From the NCBI GenBank assembly GCA_030148225.1, contig JASBTX010000042.1, forward strand, positions 62,001 through 126,000: a stretch of 64,000 nucleotides of DNA, in the 5' to 3' direction. Under the pieces are notes generated by a model. It was not told where the DNA came from, ran no database searches, and saw only the letters and a list, made by a program, of their open reading frames with translations. Numbering within the stretch: the first letter of the stretch is position 1; each line of letters begins with the position of its first letter. Source of the stretch: Paracoccaceae bacterium (GTDB lineage: Bacteria; Pseudomonadota; Alphaproteobacteria; Rhodobacterales; Rhodobacteraceae). The position numbers and the translations under genes were made by a program. This document shows, piece after piece, positions 47,888 to 56,115 of this stretch.

Positions 47888-49399
47888 ATGTATTCTGACA
47901 ATCATCTGGGGGCGGTTCTGCGCGCTGCCTCGACCGGTCGCGACGATGCGGTGTTCGCCTGGCTTCCCGACCGTACAGGCCAAAGCTATGGTACTTTTTT
48001 TCAGCAGGCCGAACGCATGGCGGCGCGCCTTTTGGCGCTGGGCCTTCAGCCGGGTGACCGGGTGGCGGTACAGGTTCCAAAATCCATAGAGGCGCTGCAG
48101 CTTTTCGTCGGGACGATACTGGCCGGGGGCGTGTTCCTGCCGCTCAACACCGATTACACACCTGCCGAGCTGTCGTATTTCATATCCAATAGCGAACCGC
48201 GTATTCTGGTGGTCCATTCTGCGGCCGAACCTGCGCTGGCACAGCTGGCGCGCGAGGCCGGGGTTTCGCAACTGTTGACGCTGGATGCCGATGGCGGTGG
48301 CAGCCTTGTCGCCGGACTGGCGCCCGCGTCAGATTTTCGGGCCGTATCGCGTGGTGCCGGGGATCTGGCGGCCATCCTCTATACCTCGGGGACGACGGGC
48401 CGCTCCAAGGGCGCGATGCTAAGCCATGAAAACCTGTCGTCCAATGCGCTCACACTGCGCGATCACTGGGGGTTTGCGGCACAGGATACGCTGATCCATG
48501 CCTTGCCGATCTTTCACACGCATGGGCTGTTTGTTGCGACGAATATCGTGCTGACAGCCGGATGCGCGATGCGGTTCTTCCCCCGGTTTGATGCCGCGGC
48601 GATCGTGCAGGCCATGCCTGTCTCTACCGCGCTGATGGGCGTACCGACCTTTTACGTACGCCTGCTGAAAGAAGAGGGGCTGAGTGCTGCGGCGGCGGGA
48701 ATGCGGCTTTTCGTGTCTGGCTCTGCGCCGCTCTTGGATGAAACTCATGCCCGCTGGCAGGCAGCGACCGGCCACGCGATTCTTGAGCGCTACGGCATGA
48801 CGGAAACCAATATGAACACGTCAAACCCCTATGACGGCGAGAGGCGTGCAGGTACTGTCGGCTTGCCGTTGCCCGGCGTCGATCTGCGGATCGTCGATGC
48901 CGCTGGCAGCGCCGTTCCGGCGGGTGAGCCCGGTGTAATCGAGGTGCGGGGGCCGAACGTGTTCATGGGCTATTGGCAAATGCCGGAAAAGACGGCGGAA
49001 GAGTTTCGGGATGACGGGTATTTCATCACCGGCGACATCGCCCGGCAGGCAGCGGACGGCTATGTCAGTATCATCGGCCGGGCAAAGGATCTGATCATCT
49101 CGGGCGGGTATAACGTCTATCCCAAAGAGATAGAGTTGTTGATCGATGCGCTGGACGGGGTCAATGAATGCGCGGTGATCGGTGTCCCGCATCCCGACTT
49201 TGGCGAAGGGGTCGTCGCGGTTGTAGACCGCTCGGGCGATATTGGCGCAGAGGATATTCAATCCGCGATCGCACCCGATCTGGCGCGATACAAGCAACCC
49301 AAAATGATCGTTTTCGTCGATGCGCTGCCCAGAAACACGATGGGCAAGGTGCAAAAGAACCTGCTGCGTAATGATTACGCGGCGGTCTTTGACGCATAA
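47888..49399 (+). CDS. matB: Malonyl-CoA synthetase (MatB-like acyl-CoA ligase)
   Basis: A 503-residue ANL superfamily ligase that activates malonate (or methylmalonate) with ATP and CoA. The P-loop is TSGTTGRSKGAMLSH at residues 166-180; HTHGLFVATNIVL and the strongly MatB-specific GMTETNMNTSNPYDGERR (A5 region) separate it from long-chain ligases; the hinge DGYFITGDIA and catalytic Lys region LPRNTMGKVQKN complete the enzyme. Together with acetyl-CoA carboxylase it can supply malonyl-CoA. No malonate transporter or decarboxylase is adjacent. The name rests on motif resemblance to Rhodopseudomonas MatB. Confidence 0.9.
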   Translation: MYSDNHLGAVLRAASTGRDDAVFAWLPDRTGQSYGTFFQQAERMAARLLALGLQPGDRVAVQVPKSIEALQLFVGTILAGGVFLPLNTDYTPAELSYFISNSEPRILVVHSAAEPALAQLAREAGVSQLLTLDADGGGSLVAGLAPASDFRAVSRGAGDLAAILYTSGTTGRSKGAMLSHENLSSNALTLRDHWGFAAQDTLIHALPIFHTHGLFVATNIVLTAGCAMRFFPRFDAAAIVQAMPVSTALMGVPTFYVRLLKEEGLSAAAAGMRLFVSGSAPLLDETHARWQAATGHAILERYGMTETNMNTSNPYDGERRAGTVGLPLPGVDLRIVDAAGSAVPAGEPGVIEVRGPNVFMGYWQMPEKTAEEFRDDGYFITGDIARQAADGYVSIIGRAKDLIISGGYNVYPKEIELLIDALDGVNECAVIGVPHPDFGEGVVAVVDRSGDIGAEDIQSAIAPDLARYKQPKMIVFVDALPRNTMGKVQKNLLRNDYAAVFDA

Positions 49400-49422
49400 C
49401 GGCGGCGCCGGGACGCGCGCGC

Positions 49423-50079
49423 TCAGATCCGCAGAAACGGCTGAACAAGGCGGGGTATCAGGCCCGAAAACCTGAGCGGCGCATCGGTGGCCGCAAGGCA
49501 GATGCAATCCGCCCCCGGTTCGGCAATGGGCGTATGCTCCAGCGCTTCATCTGCAACCTCGATATCACCTTTGCAGAATGTATCGACCTCATCGCGAAAC
49601 GCCCCGCTCAGCACCAGTGTCAGCTCGATCCCGCGATGGCCATGATCGGGCACCGCCGCGCCGCCCGGAATTTTCAAAAGCCGCGCAGTGGCCTGGCGCG
49701 AGGTCGGCAGAATGGCCTGCCTGACACCCATGCCGACATCGCGCCAGCGCACGTCATCCAGATCGCCGCCCACATAGTCGTAAAGCGGTGCGGGAAAGAC
49801 GCCGGGCCTGCGCGTTGATGGAACCTTGGGCTGCGGGTCGGCCGCATCGATGCGCGCCAGTGTCCGGGCAAGCGCATCCGGCGCAATATCCGCGACCCCC
49901 TCACACTCGAGAAGCGCGCCGCCGACGCAATCCAGCGCCGCCTGACGCGACCGGCAGTCGTCACACATCGAGATATGGGTCGCCACAACAAGGTTGAATG
50001 CCTCGGGCAGGGTGCCTGCCGAATATCCCATCAGAAGGTCGTCATTCAGATGATGCTTGATGTTCATGCTATCGCTCAT
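49423..50079 (-). CDS. chrR: ChrR-type cupin anti-sigma factor
   Basis: A 218-residue zinc anti-sigma factor that holds RpoE inactive until singlet oxygen or related stress. The N-terminal zinc-binding domain has His9/His10, then His35, Cys39 and Cys42 (THISMCDDC); the C-terminal cupin has PDHGHRGIELTLV and LEHTP, the metal ligands of Rhodobacter ChrR. The sequence is strikingly similar to R. sphaeroides ChrR throughout as I recall it. It starts with ATGA overlapping the rpoE stop; ATG 50067 would match R. sphaeroides numbering exactly. Coupled translation keeps the two proteins stoichiometric. Confidence 0.94.
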   Translation of the reverse strand: MSDSMNIKHHLNDDLLMGYSAGTLPEAFNLVVATHISMCDDCRSRQAALDCVGGALLECEGVADIAPDALARTLARIDAADPQPKVPSTRRPGVFPAPLYDYVGGDLDDVRWRDVGMGVRQAILPTSRQATARLLKIPGGAAVPDHGHRGIELTLVLSGAFRDEVDTFCKGDIEVADEALEHTPIAEPGADCICLAATDAPLRFSGLIPRLVQPFLRI

Positions 50080-50624
50080 GTCATCGCCCGCCTCAGACGC
50101 TCCAGCGCCAGTCGGATACGGGATTTGATTGTACCAAGCGGCAGTCCGGTAACCGCCGCGATTTCCGCATGGCTGAGATCGCCATAATAGGCCCGCTCGA
50201 TCAGTTGCCGCTGTTTTTCGGGCAGAGCGGCGATCGCGCTGGTCAGGTTTTCGGTTTCCTGCTGCAAACCCACGACCTCTGCCGGATCGGGTTCGGGTTC
50301 AGGGCCCCAGGGCAGGTCTTCGGGTTCGGGGCGCCGCTGTTTGCGAAAAACGTCAATCTGACGGTTCCGCGCGATGGTGAAAATCCAGGTCGAGGCACTG
50401 GCGCGGGCAGGGTTGAACAGATGAGCCTTGGTCCAGACAGTGGCCATCACATCCTGCGCGCAATCTTCGGCCTGTGCAGGTGAGGCACCGGATTTGATCA
50501 GAAAGGCCTTCACACGCGGAGCGAAATGCGCAAACAGCTCGGCAAAGGCCTCTTTGTCCTGCGCGTCCCGGATACGGATGATCCGTGAATTCCAGCGCGG
50601 TTCTGGGGGGGACTGGGCAGTCAA
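50076..50624 (-). CDS. rpoE: ECF sigma factor RpoE (ChrR-controlled)
   Basis: A group-IV sigma factor. Region 2 is FAELFAHFAPRVKAFLIKSGASPAQAEDCAQDVMATVWTKAHLF with SASTWIFTIARNRQIDVFRKQRR, and region 4 is ALPEKQRQLIERAYYGDLSHAEIAAVTGLPLGTIKSRIRLALERLRRA. The frame is open to ATG 50732, but a promoter-like element would place transcription start near 50730 and no start codon other than TTG 50624 lies before region 2, so I prefer TTG 50624 (182 residues). The RBS is close and suboptimal. It pairs with ChrR and faces the four-gene operon at 50837. Confidence 0.88.
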   Translation of the reverse strand: MTAQSPPEPRWNSRIIRIRDAQDKEAFAELFAHFAPRVKAFLIKSGASPAQAEDCAQDVMATVWTKAHLFNPARASASTWIFTIARNRQIDVFRKQRRPEPEDLPWGPEPEPDPAEVVGLQQETENLTSAIAALPEKQRQLIERAYYGDLSHAEIAAVTGLPLGTIKSRIRLALERLRRAMT

Positions 50625-50736
50625 GTTTCCTGATCTTCCGTTGATGCGGGCACGGGTATCCGCAGGGCGAGCATAGACACGCTCTCCCGTCTTTTCATCA
50701 CGTAAATCATTGATGGCTGCATCCAAAAGCATGTCG

Positions 50737-50766
50737 GGGATACGCGCGTTCGATGCCGTCGGATCA
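50737..50766 (-). promoter_or_regulatory. Candidate RpoE-dependent promoter of rpoE-chrR
   Basis: On the reverse strand, TTTTTTTGATCC ends at 50761 with TGATCC as the -35, matching the -35 known for Rhodobacter RpoE. After an 18-base spacer, TATCCC occupies 50742-50737 as the candidate -10. Autoregulation of rpoE fits the family. The -10 is a weak match and the spacer is inferred. Confidence 0.55.
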
Positions 50767-50780
50767 AAAAAACATTTTTT

Positions 50781-50810
50781 TCATCCGAACCGGCCCGTGA
50801 TGCGTAGCAA
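50781..50810 (+). promoter_or_regulatory. Candidate promoter of the divergent four-gene operon
   Basis: On the forward strand TTTTTTTCATCC (50775-50786) mirrors the rpoE promoter element, giving TCATCC as a -35 that differs by one base from TGATCC. An 18-base spacer leads to TAGCAA at 50805-50810. Transcription would start about 20 bases before the ATG at 50837, which has AAAGGAA upstream. Confidence 0.45.
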
Positions 50811-50836
50811 CGGCACAATCATGCAAAGGAAGCCCG

Positions 50837-52123
50837 ATGCCATTTGAACGACACAGACACCCGCTCCGGCGCATTGCCGTTATCGGAGGTGGTATATCCG
50901 GGCTGGGTGCGGCGCATCTTCTGGCACATGATCACCGGGTGGTGCTTTACGAGGCCGAAGACAGGCCGGGCGGTCACGCGCGCACCATACTGGCGGGAAA
51001 AAACGGGGATCAGCCTGTTGATACGGGCTTCATTGTATTCAATCAGGCCAACTATCCCCGTTTACTGCGGCTCTTTCGGCGCCTTGGTGTGCCGATGACC
51101 AAAAGCAACATGAGCTTTTCGGCGTCGATAAACGGAGGAGAGCTTGAATACGCCCTGACCAGTATCGATACGATCTTTGCCCAGCGGCGTAATCTGCTGC
51201 GGCCGCGATACCTGCGCATGTTGCGCGACATCCTGAAATTCAACGCCCGTGCCGTCGATGCCGCAAAGGATCCCGACCTGACGATCGGCGAACTGATGCA
51301 GAAACTGGGGCTGAGCGAGTGGTTTCGCAGATACTATCTGGCACCCCTGTCCGGTGCGATCTGGTCAACACCGGTTGAAACCATCCTCGAATTTCCGGCA
51401 CGGGCGCTGGTTCAGTTCTTCAACAATCACGCGCTGATGGGATTTACGGGTCAGCATCAATGGTACACGGTGCATGGCGGCTCGGTCGAATATGTGACGC
51501 GTCTTTGTGATGCGCTGGCCGGTCAGGCCGTTGATATCCGCCTTAACACGCCGGTTCATCAGGTGCGCCGCCGGGCAGGCGGGGTCGATATCAGCGCACG
51601 CGATGGCAGCATCGACAGTTTCGACGAAGTCGTCTTTGCCACGCATTCCGACGACACGCTGCGGCTGCTTGCCGATCCAAGCCCGATGGAAACGGCGCAT
51701 CTGGATGCCATCCGGTATCAGCCGAACGAGGCGATTTTGCATGCTGACCCGTCCGTGATGCCACAGATGCGCAAATGCTGGTCAAGCTGGAACTACACCG
51801 AAGAGCGTGGCCGCAGCGCGGGCCGGATCGATCTGACCTACTGGATGAACTCGCTTCAGCCCATTCCGCATGATGATCCAATGTTCGTCACCCTGAATGC
51901 GCAACGCACGATCCGGGAGGATTTGATCTATGACGTGACGACATTCCGCCACCCGCTGTTTGATCTGGCAGCCTTGCGCGCGCAGCAGGAACTGGGCCGC
52001 ATCAATGGCCGGAACCACACATGGTTCTGCGGTGCGTGGATGAAGAATGGATTTCACGAGGACGGCTATGTCAGCGCCTGCGATGTCGCGGCCCGGCTGG
52101 GCGCGGTGCCCGAATGGGCATAG
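50837..52123 (+). CDS. FAD-dependent amine-oxidase-like oxidoreductase
   Basis: A 428-residue flavoprotein with the Rossmann FAD motif IAVIGGGISGLGAAHLLA at residues 13-30 and EAEDRPGGHARTI, the usual NAD(P)-binding/amine oxidase-type start. The middle and C-terminal part (WSTPVETILEFPARALVQFFNNHAL, HGGSVEYVTRLCDAL, CGAWMKNGFHEDGYVSA) matches the group encoded in RpoE regulons of Rhodobacter. In R. sphaeroides genes of this cluster belong to the singlet-oxygen response and are connected with unsaturated/furan fatty acid chemistry (from memory, unverified here). It starts the operon and overlaps the DUF1365 gene by 10 bases. Confidence 0.88.
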   Translation: MPFERHRHPLRRIAVIGGGISGLGAAHLLAHDHRVVLYEAEDRPGGHARTILAGKNGDQPVDTGFIVFNQANYPRLLRLFRRLGVPMTKSNMSFSASINGGELEYALTSIDTIFAQRRNLLRPRYLRMLRDILKFNARAVDAAKDPDLTIGELMQKLGLSEWFRRYYLAPLSGAIWSTPVETILEFPARALVQFFNNHALMGFTGQHQWYTVHGGSVEYVTRLCDALAGQAVDIRLNTPVHQVRRRAGGVDISARDGSIDSFDEVVFATHSDDTLRLLADPSPMETAHLDAIRYQPNEAILHADPSVMPQMRKCWSSWNYTEERGRSAGRIDLTYWMNSLQPIPHDDPMFVTLNAQRTIREDLIYDVTTFRHPLFDLAALRAQQELGRINGRNHTWFCGAWMKNGFHEDGYVSACDVAARLGAVPEWA

Positions 52124-52881
52124 GTGCGGAATTCATACGCGGGCGCACCCGGCACACCCGGCCCGGTCGTGCGGCCAACACGTTTTCCTACGGTGTCGAC
52201 TATGTTCTGGTCGACGCGTCGGACGCCGGACCGTTGCCGCGTCTGTTTTCGCGCAACAGCAGTAATGTCATGGCGCTCCATGATCGTGATCATGGCGGTG
52301 CGCCGGGTCGGGGTCGGGGTGTAAACTGGGTTCGGGATGTGCTCGACGACCGTGGCCCGTGGAACTTTGCACCCGGCCCCATCATGCTCCTCGCGCAGCC
52401 CCGGGTATTGGGCCATGTCTTTAATCCGGTGTCGTTCTGGCTGATCCATGATGCCGTCGGGCAGCTGCGCATCGTCATTGCCGAGGTGACCAACACCTAT
52501 GGCGACAGGCATTCCTATCTGTGTTGCAAGCCCGATCAGGCACCCATTACGGCGCGCGATACGATCACGGCGCAAAAGATCTTTCACGTGTCGCCCTTTC
52601 AGCCGGTGGAAGGACAGTATGAGTTCCGTTTCGATATCACGCGGCGCGCGGTGAATATCCGCATCACTTACCGGTCCGAAGGGCATGGCGGCGTGACCGC
52701 GACGCTGACCGGGCCGCGTCAGCCGCTGACAAATCTGGCGATCCTCAGGTCACTCATCTCGCGCCCCCTCGGGTCGCGCCGGGTCCTTGGGTTGATCCAC
52801 TGGCAGGCGCTGCGCCTCTGGTGGAAGGGCGCAAGTTTTCGTGCCCGTCCCGAACCACCGGCAAGCGAGGTGTCGGAATGA
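52114..52881 (+). CDS. DUF1365 family protein
   Basis: A 255-residue DUF1365 protein. The family is recognised from TFSYGVDYVLVD, FSRNSSNVMALHDRDHGG, PRVLGHVFNPVSFWLIHD, IAEVTNTYGDRHSYL and KIFHVSPFQPVEGQYEFRF. No catalytic mechanism is established; the family constantly occurs beside the FAD oxidoreductase just upstream and Cfa-type methyltransferases. ATG 52114 overlaps the upstream stop. The C-terminal LGLIHWQALRLWWKGASFRARPEPP is typical. Likely part of a lipid-modifying pathway, by inference from neighbours. Confidence 0.88.
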   Translation: MGIGAEFIRGRTRHTRPGRAANTFSYGVDYVLVDASDAGPLPRLFSRNSSNVMALHDRDHGGAPGRGRGVNWVRDVLDDRGPWNFAPGPIMLLAQPRVLGHVFNPVSFWLIHDAVGQLRIVIAEVTNTYGDRHSYLCCKPDQAPITARDTITAQKIFHVSPFQPVEGQYEFRFDITRRAVNIRITYRSEGHGGVTATLTGPRQPLTNLAILRSLISRPLGSRRVLGLIHWQALRLWWKGASFRARPEPPASEVSE

Positions 52882-52924
52882 ATTCGCTTCGCCCTCTTCC
52901 TGATCCTTTAGAACGGTTTCTGCC

Positions 52925-53479
52925 ATGCAAACACTGATCCCACTCGCCGCCGGTCTCGGGCTGGGGCTTATCTGCGTCTGGGTCTGGGCGCGCTTTTTTG
53001 GTTTTCGGGGGCAATCCCCCGTTGACTATGTCGGGGACGGTCCGGATTTCGACCTGCGCACGCATCTGAATGGTACGTTGATCTGCGAAGGGGTCATCTA
53101 TGGCCCGCTGGGCAAGGTCTCGTCACGTTTCGTTGCCGAGATGCGCGCCCGCTGGAACGGTGACAGCGGCGAGATGACCGAAGATTTCCGGTATTCTTCG
53201 GGCGCGCGCCAGCAGCGCAAGTGGAACCTTTCGGTGGATCAGGACGGGCGGGTTGTGGCGCGTGCGCCTGACGTGATCGGCACCGGCAACGGCTGGCAAA
53301 AGGGCGATGCCGTTTGTCTGAACTATCAGATCCGCCTGCCCGAAAGCGCCGGTGGTCACGTGCTGAACACGACAGACTGGATGTACCTGTTGCAAAACGG
53401 CGCGATCATCAACCGTTCGCAGTTTCGGAAATTCGGATTCAAGGTCGGGGAACTGGTCGCGACGATGCGCAAGGTCTGA
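52925..53479 (+). CDS. DUF3833 family membrane-anchored protein
   Basis: A 184-residue protein with one N-terminal hydrophobic anchor (IPLAAGLGLGLICVWVWARFFG) and a periplasmic-looking beta-rich domain (GTLICEGVIYGPLGKVSSRFVAEMRARWNGDSGEMTEDF, DWMYLLQNGAIINRSQFRKFGFKVGELVATMRK) matching DUF3833. The domain resembles a lipocalin-like barrel, which would fit a lipid-binding role, but this is inference. It lies 43 bases after the DUF1365 gene and its TGA shares a base with the next ATG. Confidence 0.83.
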   Translation: MQTLIPLAAGLGLGLICVWVWARFFGFRGQSPVDYVGDGPDFDLRTHLNGTLICEGVIYGPLGKVSSRFVAEMRARWNGDSGEMTEDFRYSSGARQQRKWNLSVDQDGRVVARAPDVIGTGNGWQKGDAVCLNYQIRLPESAGGHVLNTTDWMYLLQNGAIINRSQFRKFGFKVGELVATMRKV

Positions 53480-54219
53480 TGCGCAGTTTCGCGGACAAGA
53501 CCTATTGGATCGTCGGCGCGAGCGAGGGGTTGGGCCGTGCGCTGGCCCATGAGATGGCCGCAGCAGGTGCGCGCCTGATCCTGAGCGCCCGAAACCGGGA
53601 GAGGCTGTCAGAACTTGCCGCCGAACTGGGCGGGGCCGCACGGGTGCTGCCGATGGATATCGGCGATAGCGCATCGGTTGATCAGGCCATCGCCGGGCTG
53701 CCTGAACTGGATGGTCTGGTCTTTCTGTCCGGGGTTTACTGGCCGGTAAGCGCCACGGAATGGGACGCCGAGAAGGTCGAGCAGATGCTCGATACCAACG
53801 CCATCGGCGCGGCGCGCGTGATCGGGCGTGTGCTGCCTGCCATGATCGCAGCAGGGCGCGGCCATATCGTTCTGACGGGCAGCCTCGCGGCCTATGGTGG
53901 TTTGCCGGGTGCCATCGGCTATGCGCCGTCAAAGGCGGCGCTGATGTCACTGGCCGAGTGCATGCGCGCCGATCTGCGGCACACCGGCATTGAGGTTCAG
54001 CTTGTCAATCCGGGCTTCATCCGGACCCGCCTGACGAACAAGAATGACTTTGCGATGCCACAAATTCAAACCCCACAAAAAGCGGCGCGGCTGATGTTTC
54101 GCCACATGTCAACTTCGCGCTTCTCGACGGCATTCCCGGCACCCTTTGCCTGGCTGTTCCGGCTTGGGCGATTTTTGCCCCCTGCGGCCTATTTCAGGCT
54201 GTTTTCCCGCGGCGGTTAA
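53479..54219 (+). CDS. Short-chain dehydrogenase/reductase
   Basis: A 246-residue classical SDR. The cofactor motif is WIVGASEGLGRALAHEM (TGxxxGxG variant), the conserved NAG-like position is LSGVYW, and the catalytic Ser-Tyr-Lys occurs in LTGSLAAYGGLPGAIGYAPSKAALMSLAE. The C-terminal hydrophobic tail (FAWLFRLGRFLPPAAYFRLFS) suggests membrane association, as in enzymes acting on lipids. It is the last gene of the operon, sharing a base with the DUF3833 stop (TGATG). Confidence 0.9.
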   Translation: MRSFADKTYWIVGASEGLGRALAHEMAAAGARLILSARNRERLSELAAELGGAARVLPMDIGDSASVDQAIAGLPELDGLVFLSGVYWPVSATEWDAEKVEQMLDTNAIGAARVIGRVLPAMIAAGRGHIVLTGSLAAYGGLPGAIGYAPSKAALMSLAECMRADLRHTGIEVQLVNPGFIRTRLTNKNDFAMPQIQTPQKAARLMFRHMSTSRFSTAFPAPFAWLFRLGRFLPPAAYFRLFSRGG

Positions 54220-55268
54220 ACCGTCGCCAAATGCGCCTCGAAGATGCGCCCTGCCCGCTGCCAGATGTCATCCTGCGATGTGCCGAGCGTCAGAAGATGT
54301 GGCAAAAGCTGGGCCGCGAAATCCTCTGAACTTTCCTTCGGCAAGAGCGACGGCAGATTGTCAATCGCGGTGACATCCAGCACCGGATCGTCATGGACAC
54401 GCAGCGCAGGGCGGTCCCAGCCTGTGATCCGGTCATAGACCTTGATCGGGGAATAGGGGCTGTCAGGGTCGCAGGCGATGTCGCCGATTACCGACAACCG
54501 GCGCGGTAGCGTTTTTGCCTCGGACGGGACAAAGACAGGACATCCCGGCATGGCCAGAATGCTGTTCAGAAAAATGTCATGCTGCAGGATCTCGGGAAAG
54601 GGGCCGCCATCTGCGGTTTCGGCCATATCCCATTTCGTGACGACGATACCAAGCGACTCGCATAGATCGCTCGCCCCGGTGCCGACCCGGCCCTTGGCCC
54701 CGATCACCAGCACCGAGGGATAGGGATCAAAGCCGTCCAGATGCCCCGCAAGCTCGTCCTGCAGATCCAGCGCGGTGTCGAATGCTGTGACGGGCGGACA
54801 AATTCCACCGTTCTGCGCAGCGATCCAGCACTCGAGCGCAACATAGGCACCGGCATATCCGGCCCAATAGCCAAAGGCGGCGATGCGTCGGCCATCAACA
54901 TCGGTCAGGTACTCCAGATCCAGAAGGGTGCCGCCCCCGGCACGAAACCGCGCCAGCAGCGCGGGGCCGGATGGCTGTCCTTTGAATGCATGGCCGAACA
55001 TGATGTGGCGATGGATCAGCGGGGTGCCGTCATCGGGCAACTCCTTGAGGCCAAGGATGATCGTATCTGCCGGTGCTCCGGTCCAGCTGCCCGGGGCGGC
55101 GATGACGCAACCCGCGGCCCGGTATTGATCGGTGGGAATGATCCGATCGATGCTGTCCTCGACCGTCACGGTCATCCCGGCAGCGATCAGCGCACGCGCC
55201 CCATCGGGCGTCAGGCCGACCCGGCGTTCATTTTGTCGTTGTTCGGCACGTACCCAAAGATGCGTCAT
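54216..55268 (-). CDS. Saccharopine dehydrogenase (NAD+, L-lysine-forming)-like
   Basis: A 350-residue AlaDH/PNT-fold dehydrogenase. Identifying segments are HLWVRAEQRQNERRVGLTPDGARALIAAGMTVTVEDS, GLKELPDDGTPLIHRHIMFGHAFKGQ, and VLVIGAKGRVGTGASDLCESLGI. This is the LYS1-type enzyme that releases lysine from saccharopine in fungi and may run in lysine degradation or an alternative role in marine bacteria. This genome also encodes the DAP-pathway enzymes DapD and DapE, so a synthetic role is unlikely. Convergent with the SDR gene, overlapping by 4 bases. Confidence 0.86.
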   Translation of the reverse strand: MTHLWVRAEQRQNERRVGLTPDGARALIAAGMTVTVEDSIDRIIPTDQYRAAGCVIAAPGSWTGAPADTIILGLKELPDDGTPLIHRHIMFGHAFKGQPSGPALLARFRAGGGTLLDLEYLTDVDGRRIAAFGYWAGYAGAYVALECWIAAQNGGICPPVTAFDTALDLQDELAGHLDGFDPYPSVLVIGAKGRVGTGASDLCESLGIVVTKWDMAETADGGPFPEILQHDIFLNSILAMPGCPVFVPSEAKTLPRRLSVIGDIACDPDSPYSPIKVYDRITGWDRPALRVHDDPVLDVTAIDNLPSLLPKESSEDFAAQLLPHLLTLGTSQDDIWQRAGRIFEAHLATV

Positions 55269-55277
55269 GGCCTGTCC

Positions 55278-55931
55278 TCAGATGAATGTACGCGCATGGG
55301 CACGGTCGGGATGCTCCAGATGCGGCACCGCGTTGAATTGTGACAGATGCAACCGGCCCTCGCGCATGACAAAGCGATGGACCGAACTGTTGAACGTCGC
55401 CAGCATAATGCGCGCATAGCCCGGAATATCCAGCCCCAGTGCGGCACGCACGGCCATGCCGATCACCCCGCCCGAAGTCACGATCAGGGTACGGCCGCCC
55501 AGTGCCAGCGCCTCGCGCAGCGCGGCGGCAATCCGGGCCTCGAAATCGCGAAATGCCTCGGGCGCATGGGCGATATCATCGGCCTCCCACGCGGCCATGG
55601 CAATGGGCAGATGCGTAGCAAAATCGCTGGGTCCGGCGGGTGGTGGAACGCCGTGTGATCGCTGCAACCCGTCGGCAAGCGCAAAGTAATCCAGCTCGTT
55701 CAGTCGCGGATCGGATTGTGGTTCCGCCCCCATCTCCATCGACCGGAGCGTCTGATGGTGGCGGTTCAGCGTGCCGGTCATGCAATGATCAAAAATCACA
55801 TCGTGATCCCGGAAATAGGCCCCCAGCCAGCTGCTTTGGTCCGCGCCCAGCGCGCTGAGCTGATCATAGCTTTCTTCGGTCTGCGCCGTCGAATTGGCCT
55901 GCCCGTGCCGCACCAGTATGATTTCCGCCAC
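55278..55931 (-). CDS. Histidine phosphatase family (phosphoglycerate mutase-like) protein
   Basis: A 217-residue histidine phosphatase. The RHG motif LVRHGQAN carries the phosphorylated His, MTGTLNRHHQTL the Arg/His pair, and VTSGGVIGMAVRAALG the late motif, in which the second catalytic His is replaced by Gly (usual TSGGxI in some branches). The frame is open upstream to 56066, but GTG 55931 with GGGGGAA before it gives the family start VAEIILVRHG. It lies 9 bases after the saccharopine dehydrogenase start, so the two are probably cotranscribed. Confidence 0.85.
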   Translation of the reverse strand: MAEIILVRHGQANSTAQTEESYDQLSALGADQSSWLGAYFRDHDVIFDHCMTGTLNRHHQTLRSMEMGAEPQSDPRLNELDYFALADGLQRSHGVPPPAGPSDFATHLPIAMAAWEADDIAHAPEAFRDFEARIAAALREALALGGRTLIVTSGGVIGMAVRAALGLDIPGYARIMLATFNSSVHRFVMREGRLHLSQFNAVPHLEHPDRAHARTFI

Positions 55932-56115
55932 GATTTCCCCCGGTTTCGTCTGTCGCCATGGCCACTTAGCCTGAGCGGCAATGATTGCCAATGCGGGACA
56001 GAATCCACCGATCAGAAACCTGACGCCGCAATTGTGATGCGCGGCGTCGCGCTTTGGCGTTCTCAATCATCGGGAAAACGGGTTAGGGTGCGCGAAACCT
56101 GCGGAGTTCCGATTG

